From the NCBI RefSeq assembly GCF_000378065.1, contig NZ_KB899147.1:62001-126000 (forward strand): a stretch of 64,000 bases of DNA, given 5' to 3'. The stretch comes from Porphyromonas gulae DSM 15663 (GTDB taxonomy: Bacteria > Bacteroidota > Bacteroidia > Bacteroidales > Porphyromonadaceae). Shown here in pieces: positions 10,066 through 17,488 of the stretch; within the stretch, counting starts at the first letter, position 1; every line of letters begins with the position of its first letter. The translations under genes were made by a program, and so were the position numbers. Under the pieces are notes generated by a model, which saw only the letters and a list, made by a program, of their open reading frames with translations, did not search any database and was not told where the DNA came from.

Positions 10066-10611
10066 ATGATGACGATGACTATTTGTTGGACACCGATATG
10101 CGTACAGCTGATCGAGCTATCGGGTATCTTCATTGCCGCATATCTGGCATATCGCTATGCCGTGCGCAAGCTCTCCAAAGAGAGCATAGAGAATATCGAA
10201 CGCTGCAAATACCAAGCCGTGCTGGAGGCGCACCGGAGTTTCTACAAGCTGCTGCGCTTCACCACCGATACGGAGAATGCCGATAGCATATTGGTATGGC
10301 AGAAAGCCAAAGGGAGCGGAGCGAAAACCTATTATTTCAGGCCGGCCTGCATCCGTGGATTCTTGTCCGAACTGACGGACGAATTTTATAAGAATGGCAA
10401 CGGTGTTTTCTTGTCTAAAGAGATTATTTCCCGTATCTTTGAGTATAGAAGTATCGTTTACGGCCTTTTGCTTTCGGAGAGGGATAGCTCGGATGAGAGG
10501 ATTGTGATGAACAAGCCCGAAACGGCCGAACGGATGATCCGTATTCATCAGGAGCTTACCCAAACCGTTAGAGAAGCCATCGCACTGAAGGGGCGAACTT
10601 TGAACTTTTGA
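10066..10611 (+). CDS. csx28: Csx28, Cas13b-associated membrane protein
   Basis: 181 residues, 4 bases after the cas13b stop and before the array, the position and size of Csx28 in type VI-B2 loci. One membrane helix lies near residues 12-33 (CVQLIELSGIFIAAYLAYRY), followed by a helical cytoplasmic domain. Near the C-terminus is an R-x4-H motif (Arg156-Met-Ile-Arg-Ile-His161), matching the divergent HEPN motif of Csx28. Family knowledge: Csx28 of Prevotella buccae forms a membrane pore and boosts Cas13b phage defence by depolarising the inner membrane. The start could be any of the clustered ATGs at 10066, 10069 or 10075. The gene is intact although cas13b is frameshifted. Confidence 0.85.
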   Translation: MMTMTICWTPICVQLIELSGIFIAAYLAYRYAVRKLSKESIENIERCKYQAVLEAHRSFYKLLRFTTDTENADSILVWQKAKGSGAKTYYFRPACIRGFLSELTDEFYKNGNGVFLSKEIISRIFEYRSIVYGLLLSERDSSDERIVMNKPETAERMIRIHQELTQTVREAIALKGRTLNF

Positions 10612-10821
10612 GTGCGAACCGGCAGGAACGTAGGAATGATTTTTTGAGAGAAAATAGCATAAACCCGACCGTAGAGAGTCATTTTTTTCAATCCTAATAT
10701 CCCACTAAAATGATGATGACAGACTGTTTTTCACCGGCTTGCAGTGGCTCCAAAGCCTTACCGTCACTCACTTTCTGTGGAATGATGACTTCTCAATCGG
10801 TTTCAAATTCGATGGGGGTAG
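10612..10821 (+). promoter_or_regulatory. CRISPR leader region (probable)
   Basis: 210 bases between csx28 and the first repeat with no credible gene. It has a T-run (10682-10689) and an AT-rich first half. It is taken as the leader side because the repeat reads on the plus strand in the orientation known for VI-B crRNA (GTTGGA... to ...CACAAC) and a degenerate repeat start lies at the far end. I could not identify a clear promoter. Confidence 0.45.
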
Positions 10822-11450
10822 GTTGGATCTACCCTCTATTCGAAGGGTACACACAACTTGTTGTTGTTGTCATTGAGGAACTGCGCTGTTGGATCTACCC
10901 TCTATTCGAAGGGTACACACAACAAGTATCACAATACTCACTCTAAGTTAAAAGTTGGATCTACCCTCTATTCGAAGGGTACACACAACAACAGGGCCGC
11001 CTGCCCCTGGGCTTGCAGCGTTGGATCTACCCTCTATTCGAAGGGTACACACAACTCCTTGAACCAAAGAATAGACTCCTCGGCGTTGGATCTACCCTCT
11101 ATTCGAAGGGTACACACAACTCGGAATATCCCCTTGGATTCTGCTGATCGGTTGGATCTACCCTCTATTCGAAGGGTACACACAACTCTCATAATGACCT
11201 TATATATTCAGTTATAGTTGGATCTACCCTCTATTCGAAGGGTACACACAACGTGTCCCGCCGTCTGTAGTTGAGTTCTCCTGTTGGATCTACCCTCTAT
11301 TCGAAGGGTACACACAACCTTGAGTTTCTGCATCTTTTCTTCCCTTGTGTTGGATCTACCCTCTATTCGAAGGGTACACACAACAAGGTTTTGTTTCTTA
11401 GCCTCTTTTCTTATGTTGGATCTACCCTCTATTCGAAGGGTACACACAAC
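10822..11450 (+). CRISPR. Type VI-B CRISPR array, 10 repeats and 9 spacers
   Basis: Ten identical 36-bp repeats start at 10822, 10888, 10954, 11020, 11085, 11151, 11217, 11283, 11349 and 11415. Each begins GTTGGATCTACCCTC and ends GGGTACACACAAC, with internal pairing ACCCT/AGGGT and end pairing GTTG/CAAC. Spacers are 30 bp, except spacer 4 (11056-11084), which is 29 bp. The repeat has the length and end sequences of Cas13b repeats, and the array is on the same strand as cas13b and csx28. No cas1/cas2 lies in the window, as is usual for VI-B loci. All repeats being identical suggests recent growth or homogenisation. Confidence 0.99.
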
Positions 11451-11782
11451 ATGATTCTTGATTGGTGGCTTGGGCGTTGGAATGTGCAGTAGTGTGGGGA
11501 TTCTTCCGCGTTGGGGCTTTTTCGCTACATTTGCAGGCGGACGAGGTACTCCCCTCTTCGGTGAATTTGTGCCGGGAGTGCTTTCCCTTTTTATGGAATG
11601 ACTTTGTAAACGACTAAATGAATGATAGATATGTGCTCCGATTCCTCTCTTCCCAGCATTCGTATTCGGCCGGTTTCGTTCGGCCTATGTGTGGTTATAT
11701 ACCGGCATTGCGTATGGCTGATGCAAACCTGCTGTATGAGCGGTAGAGCCTGAGAGCCGTTTCGTACCCCCTCGAAAAAGAT
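11451..11782. other. Intergenic DNA after the array
   Basis: No convincing gene. At 11476 the first six bases of the repeat (GTTGGA) occur 25 bases after repeat 10 and then diverge, possibly a decayed terminal repeat. A 71-codon minus-strand frame at 11591-11806 runs into the hairpin at 11783 and has no recognisable content. Confidence 0.5.
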
Positions 11783-11824
11783 GAGGCACCCACCGAGTTC
11801 CTGCACGAACTCGGTGGGTGCCTC
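11783..11824. terminator. 18-bp perfect hairpin
   Basis: gaggcacccaccgagttc (11783-11800) pairs perfectly with 11807-11824 around the loop ctgcac. It is flanked by aaaaagat on the left and ttta on the right, so it could terminate in both directions. A related hairpin occurs in copy B at 39260-39296, which means it is part of the repeat element rather than of a local gene. Confidence 0.75.
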
Positions 11825-12142
11825 TTTATTTATACCTCCGCTAAAGGCTTTTCGAGGTGTCCGATTTATATCAATCGGGCTTACAATCTATATATTTTTC
11901 GCAATCTATTTATATATAAATCAAAAACGATTTATATACAAAATGAAAACGATATATATACAAATCGAAAATACTTTGTATATAAATCGTGATTCGACCC
12001 TTGGAAAAGTGAATCCCGATCGTAAAGACCCGGATTTCCGATCTCTTCTGCTTCAGGATCTGCTCTCTCACAGGTGCTTATTTGGAATGATTCCAAACTC
12101 GTCTTCGTTGTTGAAAACTTTTTTCGCGCCTGTTTTCACCTC
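11783..12142 (-). repeat. Minisatellite-bearing repeat element, copy A
   Basis: About 360 bp, related in inverted orientation to copy B at 38963-39296. In order on the plus strand it has the long hairpin (11783-11824), an AT-rich tandem array of about 22-bp units built on cgatttatatacaaa (four clear units at 11906, 11928, 11950 and 11972), and a tail containing ttggaatgattccaaactcg and ttgttgaaaactttttt. Copy B carries all three parts. It resembles the BrickBuilt type of MITE with internal minisatellite described in P. gingivalis, but I cannot confirm membership. Confidence 0.7.
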
Positions 12143-12192
12143 CAAAAACGACCACGCAAAAGACAGCGGCAGCCAAACAGATATATAAAAGC

Positions 12193-12227
12193 GAACCCCG
12201 AAAGTCCGTCAAAGACTTTCGGGGTTC
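12193..12227 (-). terminator. Terminator of mgl
   Basis: 14-bp perfect stem gaaccccgaaagtc (12193-12206) and its complement (12214-12227) with a 7-base loop. On the minus strand it is followed by a short T-run (gcttttatat). It lies 42 bases beyond the mgl stop. Confidence 0.85.
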
Positions 12228-12268
12228 ATGCTGTTTGTTGTCAGGCTTTTATGCAGCCTTTGGCGCGT

Positions 12269-13468
12269 TTAGATCAGGCTGTCCAGACCGTGCTTGAGGT
12301 CGGCGATGATGTCCTCCACATTCTCCAGACCCACGGACAGGCGTACCAGTCCTTCGGATATGTCGCTGGCAGCACGCTCTTCGGGTGTGTAGGGTGAGTG
12401 GGTCATGCTGGCCGGATGCTGGATGAGGGTTTCCGTATCGCCCAAGCTCACGGCGAGGGAGCAGAGGTGCAGGCTGTTCATCAGCTTCTTGCCGGCTTCG
12501 CAACCGCCCTTCACTTCGAAGGCGATCATGGCTCCGGGCAGTGCCATCTGCTTCTTGGCCAATTCGTATTGGGGGAAGCTCGGAAGTCCGGGGAAATAGA
12601 CTGCTTCTACGGCCGGATGCTTTTCGAGGAATTCGGCTACGGCCTGAGCATTGCGGCAGTGCTGCTCCATACGTATCTGCAATGTCTTCATACCACGGCT
12701 GATCAGATAGGCATCGAACGGACTCATATTGGCACCCGTGAGGTCTTTGATGCCGACGAGCTTCACCTCCTTGATGTAGTCCTCTTTACCTACGACAAAT
12801 CCGGCGATGACGTCGCCATGTCCGTTCAGGTACTTGGTCGCGCTGTGTACGACGATGTCGGCACCCAGCTCCAGCGGACGGCAGATGTAGGGCGTGCAGT
12901 AGGTATTGTCCACCATGACACGTACGCCTTCGTGCTTGTGAGCGATGTCGCAGACCGCCTTGATGTCGGTCATGTACATATTGGGGTTGGCCGGAGTCTC
13001 CAGATAGACGAGCTTCGTATTCGGGCGAATGGCGGCCTCCACCTCTTGCGGATTGCGGGTATCCACGAGGGTGACTTCCACACCGTAGCGGCTCAGTCCG
13101 TGGGTGAGGTAGGCGAAGGTGCAGCCGTAGAGCGTCTTGCCGGCTACGATATGGTCGCCGGCCTTCACGCATACCCAGATGGCAGAGCTGATGGCTCCGA
13201 TACCGGATGCAGCCGATGCGGCGGCTTCTCCGCCTTCGAGCATGGCCAGTTTCTCTTCCACTTGGGTGCAGTTGGGGTTGCCCAGACGGGTATAGATATA
13301 TCCGCCTTCCTCTCCGGCAAAGCGACGGCCTCCCTGTTCGGCACTGTCGAAAACGAAAGTCGATGTCTGGTAGATGGGGGTGGCTAAGCAGCCGAAGGCG
13401 TTTTCGATAGCGCCTCCATGGATGGCACGTGTGGCAAAGCCACTACGCATAAGGTCTTCTTTTTTCAT
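12269..13468 (-). CDS. mgl: Methionine gamma-lyase
   Basis: 399 residues, the exact length of the known P. gingivalis enzyme. It is a PLP-dependent Cys/Met metabolism enzyme that splits methionine into methanethiol, ammonia and 2-oxobutanoate, a major source of oral malodour. Visible are the YTRLGNPNCTQVEEKLAMLE region, the GKTLYGCTFAYL loop (the Tyr-Gly-Cys triad typical of methionine gamma-lyases rather than cystathionine enzymes), VDNTYCTPYICRPLELGAD, and the PLP lysine in SATKYLNGHGD. The C-terminus has SLGDTETLIQHPASMTHS. It stands alone on the minus strand with its own terminator. Confidence 0.95.
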   Translation of the reverse strand: MKKEDLMRSGFATRAIHGGAIENAFGCLATPIYQTSTFVFDSAEQGGRRFAGEEGGYIYTRLGNPNCTQVEEKLAMLEGGEAAASAASGIGAISSAIWVCVKAGDHIVAGKTLYGCTFAYLTHGLSRYGVEVTLVDTRNPQEVEAAIRPNTKLVYLETPANPNMYMTDIKAVCDIAHKHEGVRVMVDNTYCTPYICRPLELGADIVVHSATKYLNGHGDVIAGFVVGKEDYIKEVKLVGIKDLTGANMSPFDAYLISRGMKTLQIRMEQHCRNAQAVAEFLEKHPAVEAVYFPGLPSFPQYELAKKQMALPGAMIAFEVKGGCEAGKKLMNSLHLCSLAVSLGDTETLIQHPASMTHSPYTPEERAASDISEGLVRLSVGLENVEDIIADLKHGLDSLI

Positions 13469-13630
13469 TGTTTGTTAGTTAATCGAAAAATCGACGACCG
13501 CACAGCCTTTCGGCCGAGTATCGTCTATGTTTCTATTCTGTGGTTACGGCAACGAAGGTAGTGAAAAGTTGTTGGCAGTGTGGCTGTTCGTTCGTTTTTG
13601 ATCCGATTTTACGCGCCACCGATCGTCCGC

Positions 13631-15100
13631 TTACCGATGGCCGGCTACTCGTTCTTGGGCTGCCTGCCGATAGTCGGCACGCTTCTTACGGCCTTTTTTG
13701 CTGTCGGCAAAGTTGTCGAAAGCGAAGATCTCTTTCCAGTCCTCGGCATTGTCCTTGACCGTGGTTAGGCCTCCCACCTTCTTCAGGTGGAGGTCATCGT
13801 ACGGGCGATTGTCGAAGGTGGTGGAGCGGTAGCGGATCTCTCCCTGCGTGACGTGGATGGTCTGATAGAGGTAGAGACCGGAGCCGATCCTGTCGTGCCG
13901 GTCGGAGAATCCGTTGCGGTAGTGCTTGGGCGATGCGCTGCTGATGATATATATGGGTGTCTTCTTCATGCCGGACTCCGTCTTCGTGGTGATGCGGGAG
14001 TAGGCATGGTCGTGTCCTTGCAGGACGAGGTCGGCACCGCCTTCCTCCAGAATGGAGCGGAAGCCGTAGCGGATGATCGGATTCATGCGTCCCTGCCGCA
14101 CCGAGTATACTCCGTGGTGGAACATGACTATCTTCCACGGCTGTACGGTGGTTTCGAGTGCATTTTTCAACCACGTGCGGTGGTTGAATACGGATGCCGG
14201 CCATTGGATGTCGTTGGAGTCCATGACGATGAGCCGCATATAGGGGAAGTCTATGTAGTACGAACGTTGCTCGAAGCCTTTGGGGCCATTGGCCGGATAG
14301 TTGTACTGAGGTACCCAACGGGGATCGAGCTGTCTTTTCAGTCCTTTGATATACTCGTGGTTGCCGGTGGCGGCGATGACGGGTGTCGATGCCGTCCAGT
14401 CGCCTATGGCACGATGCCATACTTCCCAATAGAAATCCGTGGGGCCTTCGATCTGATCCCCACCCAAAGCCAGAAAATCAGGGTCGGGATGCAGGGTGCG
14501 CAGCCGTTGGAGCAGTGCCTGACTGCCTCCGTTGCCCGGATCCTGAACGTCTCCGATGTAGATGAAGTCGGTGGCAGCCGAACTGTCGGGAATGGAGAAT
14601 CGGTACCAGGGCGATGTCTGCTCTCCCGTCTTGACCCTGTAGGTATAGGTGCGGCCGGGCTTGAGCCCGTTTATCTTAGCGTGGTAATAGTAGTTGCGTC
14701 CTGCACGGGTGACGACTTCTTTCCCCTCGGCCGGCAGCGAGATCAGCAGGGTATCAGCATCCGTTCCGTCCAAAGAGCGATAGTCCAGCCAAGAGTCTTG
14801 CGGCAGGGTGTCGCACCGCCAGCTGACCGTCCTTTGGGTGAGGAAATCCTCTCCCGGCGTCAGGGTGAGCCTGTCTATCGTATGCGGTACGGTGTAGGAG
14901 ACTTCGGCCGGAGAAACGAACCAAGCTCTGTACCGCTTGGCTACCCAGATGCCGAGGGCGACAAGAAAGAGCAGACTGATCACCAGCCCCCATCGCCTTC
15001 CGTTTCTTCTCCTCTTTCTCGAATATCTGCGTCCGGAATTTCGTTTGCTGAACTTCCGCCTGCTGACTTGGTAGTAGGGATTGGAGCGTTTCTTTCGCAT
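13631..15100 (-). CDS. Membrane-anchored calcineurin-like (purple acid type) phosphoesterase
   Basis: 489 residues from the ATG at 15100. The frame is open further upstream to 15292, but that part overlaps the next gene and is unlike protein. Layout: a very basic N-terminus (RRKFSKRNSGRRYSRKRRR), one membrane helix (WGLVISLLFLVALGIWVAK), a fibronectin-like domain with LKPGRTYTYRVKTG, then the metallophosphoesterase motifs IGDVQDPG, GGDQIEG, TGNHE, MFHHGVYS and GHDHAYSR. It probably faces the periplasm and hydrolyses phosphate monoesters; the substrate is unknown. It starts 2 bases after the stop of the membrane protein gene at 15103-15696, so the two are likely cotranscribed. Confidence 0.88.
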   Translation of the reverse strand: MRKKRSNPYYQVSRRKFSKRNSGRRYSRKRRRNGRRWGLVISLLFLVALGIWVAKRYRAWFVSPAEVSYTVPHTIDRLTLTPGEDFLTQRTVSWRCDTLPQDSWLDYRSLDGTDADTLLISLPAEGKEVVTRAGRNYYYHAKINGLKPGRTYTYRVKTGEQTSPWYRFSIPDSSAATDFIYIGDVQDPGNGGSQALLQRLRTLHPDPDFLALGGDQIEGPTDFYWEVWHRAIGDWTASTPVIAATGNHEYIKGLKRQLDPRWVPQYNYPANGPKGFEQRSYYIDFPYMRLIVMDSNDIQWPASVFNHRTWLKNALETTVQPWKIVMFHHGVYSVRQGRMNPIIRYGFRSILEEGGADLVLQGHDHAYSRITTKTESGMKKTPIYIISSASPKHYRNGFSDRHDRIGSGLYLYQTIHVTQGEIRYRSTTFDNRPYDDLHLKKVGGLTTVKDNAEDWKEIFAFDNFADSKKGRKKRADYRQAAQERVAGHR

Positions 15101-15102
15101 GG

Positions 15103-15696
15103 CTATTCGTTTGTTTGTGGACTGACAGGAGTGGAGGAAGGTGCATTTTCCACCTTCGCTCCCGTACCGAGGTCGCGGAAGGAAACCGGCTGTTCCAGAG
15201 AACGCAGCCGCGCTTCGGCACGATCGTATGCGATGGACTTGTTCTTGAGTGCTATCTCCAGATTGGTATTCCGACGAGCCAGACGCACCCACTCACGCAC
15301 TCCACGGACGGACAGCCCTACGGCTATGGCAGCTATGGCGGCTATGAAGCCCTCTCCGTAAAGGGGCATCTGCCCCTCGGCTGTGCCCGGTATGGTCCAT
15401 TGCCAAGCGTGGTGGAAGATGACGGGAAGCAACATGCCTATTCCTCCCAAGGCCAGCGACAGCACGATATAGGGACGGAAGAGGAGTCTCTTGATCATGG
15501 CCGGAGCTATCAGGAAATAATTGATATAGTACAGGGCTATGATATAAGCATCCACGATCCATATGGAATAGTAAGCGGAGGGCGTATTCCAAAAGGAGGG
15601 AGTACCCGGGTTGGTGCTCTCCAATGCCAGACTTTGCAAGACGATGAGCAAAACCCAAACGAGGGTATAGATAAGAATTGTAAGCGATTTGTTCAT
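15103..15696 (-). CDS. Small membrane protein with C-terminal coiled coil
   Basis: 197 residues, family not recognised. It has about four membrane helices (ILIYTLVWVLLIVLQSLAL; IVDAYIIALYYINYFLIAPA; PYIVLSLALGGIGMLLPVIF; GFIAAIAAIAVGLSVRG), then a charged helical tail (EWVRLARRNTNLEIALKNKS, AEARLRSLEQPVSFRDLG). Bacteroidota two-component systems of the LytS/YehU type start with similar membrane parts, but no kinase domain follows. It lies directly upstream of the phosphoesterase gene on the same strand, and the divergent promoter region at 15730-15752 precedes it. Confidence 0.65.
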   Translation of the reverse strand: MNKSLTILIYTLVWVLLIVLQSLALESTNPGTPSFWNTPSAYYSIWIVDAYIIALYYINYFLIAPAMIKRLLFRPYIVLSLALGGIGMLLPVIFHHAWQWTIPGTAEGQMPLYGEGFIAAIAAIAVGLSVRGVREWVRLARRNTNLEIALKNKSIAYDRAEARLRSLEQPVSFRDLGTGAKVENAPSSTPVSPQTNE

Positions 15697-15729
15697 ATTC
15701 TAATTGAGGCTTAACCGATAAAAGAAAGC

Positions 15730-15752
15730 TATCTTTGTATGTCACAAAGATA
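15730..15752. promoter_or_regulatory. Overlapping divergent promoters forming a palindrome
   Basis: TATCTTTG on the plus strand (15730-15737) matches the -7 consensus for engB. The exact same box occurs on the minus strand (15745-15752), facing the membrane protein gene. Together they form a perfect 9-bp inverted repeat with a 5-base centre (tatctttgt, atgtc, acaaagata). A TTG at 15704-15706 is 23 bases upstream of the plus-strand box. Confidence 0.6.
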
Positions 15753-15799
15753 TAATTATTATTGTACGGCTATCCGTATATAAATAACGACAGAACCGA

Positions 15800-16405
15800 A
15801 TGGAAATAAAAAAGGCGGCATTTGTAATCAGTAATACCGATGTGCGCAAATGTCCTGATACGAAGCTCCCCGAATATGCTTTCATCGGCCGTTCGAATGT
15901 GGGCAAATCCTCTCTGATCAATATGCTTACCGGCCAAAAGGGACTGGCCATGACCTCCCAAAAGCCGGGTAAGACACAGTTGATCAACCACTTCATCATC
16001 GACGATTCGTGGTATCTGGTCGATTTGCCCGGCTACGGATATGCCCGTTTGGGCGCGTCCAACAGGGAGTCCTTGCGCAGGATCATCGAGACGTACATCC
16101 TCTGTCGCGAGCAGCTTTCGAGCCTCTTTGTCCTGATCGATTGCAGGCACGAACCGCAGAAGATCGACTTGGAGTTTCTCCAATGGCTGGGTGAGAATGG
16201 GATTCCGTTCAGCATCGTATTCACCAAGGCGGACAAGCTCTCGTTCAGCCGATTGAAAGAGAATACGGAGGCCTATAAGCAAAAACTGCTGGAAACGTGG
16301 GAGGAGCTTCCTCCGGTATTTATTACCTCTTCCGAAAAGAAAACAGGCAAAGAAGAATTGCTGGATTATATCGACTCGATCAATCAAGAATTAGCTACGA
16401 AATAA
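15800..16405 (+). CDS. engB: Ribosome biogenesis GTP-binding protein YsxC/EngB
   Basis: 201 residues, typical size. It is a TRAFAC GTPase needed for large ribosomal subunit assembly. The GTPase motifs are in order: G1 GRSNVGKSS, the switch region [12 protein letters not shown]3 DLPGYG, G4 TKAD, and a G5-like SSEKKTG near the C-terminus. Its start is supported by the -7 box 60 bases upstream. galE follows on the same strand after 9 bases, so the two are probably cotranscribed. Confidence 0.96.
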   Translation: MEIKKAAFVISNTDVRKCPDTKLPEYAFIGRSNVGKSSLINMLTGQKGLAMTSQKPGKTQLINHFIIDDSWYLVDLPGYGYARLGASNRESLRRIIETYILCREQLSSLFVLIDCRHEPQKIDLEFLQWLGENGIPFSIVFTKADKLSFSRLKENTEAYKQKLLETWEELPPVFITSSEKKTGKEELLDYIDSINQELATK

Positions 16406-16414
16406 AAAACCGAA

Positions 16415-17443
16415 ATGAAACAAAAGATTCTCGTTACCGGCGGGACAGGATATATAGGATCCCATACGACTGTGGAGCTACAGCAGGCAGGCTATCGGGT
16501 CGTGAGTGTGGACAACTTCTCCAACTCCCATGCTGCTGTGCTCGATGGTATAGCCTGGATCACAGGGGTTCGCCCCGATTTTTATGAGGCCGACTGTAAC
16601 GATATGGAGGCGATGGAGCGCATCTTTACGGCGCATCCCGATATAGCAGGCGTCATTCATTTTGCTGCAAGCAAGGCCGTAGGCGAATCGGTGCAGAAGC
16701 CACTTTTGTACTACAGGAACAATATCCTCTCTCTACTGAACATCCTCGAACTGATGGGGCGATTCGGCACTCGTGGGATCGTATTCTCCTCATCTTGTAC
16801 TGTGTACGGACAGCCGGAGGTATTGCCCGTAACGGAAGAGGCTCCGATACAGGAAGCTCTCTCTCCCTATGGCAATACGAAGCAAATCAACGAGGAGATT
16901 ATCCGCGATGCCATCCATGCCGGAGCAGGGTACAAGGCCATACTCCTGCGCTACTTCAATCCGATCGGGGCACACCCCACAGCGCATATCGGAGAGCTTC
17001 CTAACGGGGTGCCTCAGAATCTGATCCCCTATTTGACTCAAACGGCGGCAGGTATCAGAGCCGAGCTGAGTGTCTTCGGTGATGACTACGACACGCCCGA
17101 CGGCTCCTGTATCCGGGACTATATCTATGTGGCGGATTTGGCCAAAGCGCATGTGGCTGCCATCGAACGGATGCTGAACGAAGAGAAAGCGAGCGATTCG
17201 CTCGAAGTCTTTAATATAGGTACGGGTAGAGGAGTGAGTGTGCTAGAACTTATCCGCACCTTCGAACGGGTGACAGGCGTTGCCGTTCCTCATCGGATAG
17301 TAGGAAGGCGCGAAGGCGACATCGAACAGGTATGGGCCGAGCCGAAGAAAGCCAATGAGGTGTTGGGTTGGAAGGCTTTGGAGTCGTTGGAGGACACACT
17401 GCTGAGTGCATGGCGTTGGCAGCAACGCTTGTCGGAGAAGTAA
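16415..17443 (+). CDS. galE: UDP-glucose 4-epimerase
   Basis: 342 residues. It is an extended short-chain dehydrogenase/reductase that interconverts UDP-glucose and UDP-galactose for surface polysaccharides. It has the NAD-binding motif VTGGTGYIGSHT, then HFAASKAVGESV, the catalytic serine region FSSSCTVYG, the catalytic YGNTK (Tyr-x3-Lys) and LRYFNPIGAHP. The C-terminal domain ends EVLGWKALESLEDTLLSAWRW, as in GalE. It lies between engB and recG. Confidence 0.96.
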   Translation: MKQKILVTGGTGYIGSHTTVELQQAGYRVVSVDNFSNSHAAVLDGIAWITGVRPDFYEADCNDMEAMERIFTAHPDIAGVIHFAASKAVGESVQKPLLYYRNNILSLLNILELMGRFGTRGIVFSSSCTVYGQPEVLPVTEEAPIQEALSPYGNTKQINEEIIRDAIHAGAGYKAILLRYFNPIGAHPTAHIGELPNGVPQNLIPYLTQTAAGIRAELSVFGDDYDTPDGSCIRDYIYVADLAKAHVAAIERMLNEEKASDSLEVFNIGTGRGVSVLELIRTFERVTGVAVPHRIVGRREGDIEQVWAEPKKANEVLGWKALESLEDTLLSAWRWQQRLSEK

Positions 17444-17488
17444 TCCCCGGCGCATTAACGTACGCGACACTCTATCTTCGGGCGGCAG

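Noticed and set aside
6948-10133. Long minus-strand open frames (453 and 425 codons) opposite cas13b
   Set aside because: GC-biased third positions of cas13b leave the opposite strand open; the translations are low in recognisable content and lack starts with context.
10710-11492. Open frames crossing the CRISPR repeats
   Set aside because: They are repetitive translations of the repeat unit (GSTLYSKGTHN and the like), not genes.
11591-11806. 71-codon minus-strand frame after the array
   Set aside because: It begins inside the loop of the hairpin at 11783-11824 and has no recognisable content.
12398-13387. 329-codon plus-strand frame opposite mgl
   Set aside because: Shadow of the methionine gamma-lyase gene.
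13787-15361. 524-codon plus-strand open frame
   Set aside because: It is antisense to the phosphoesterase gene, whose metallophosphoesterase motifs are all present; the plus-strand translation has no family pattern.
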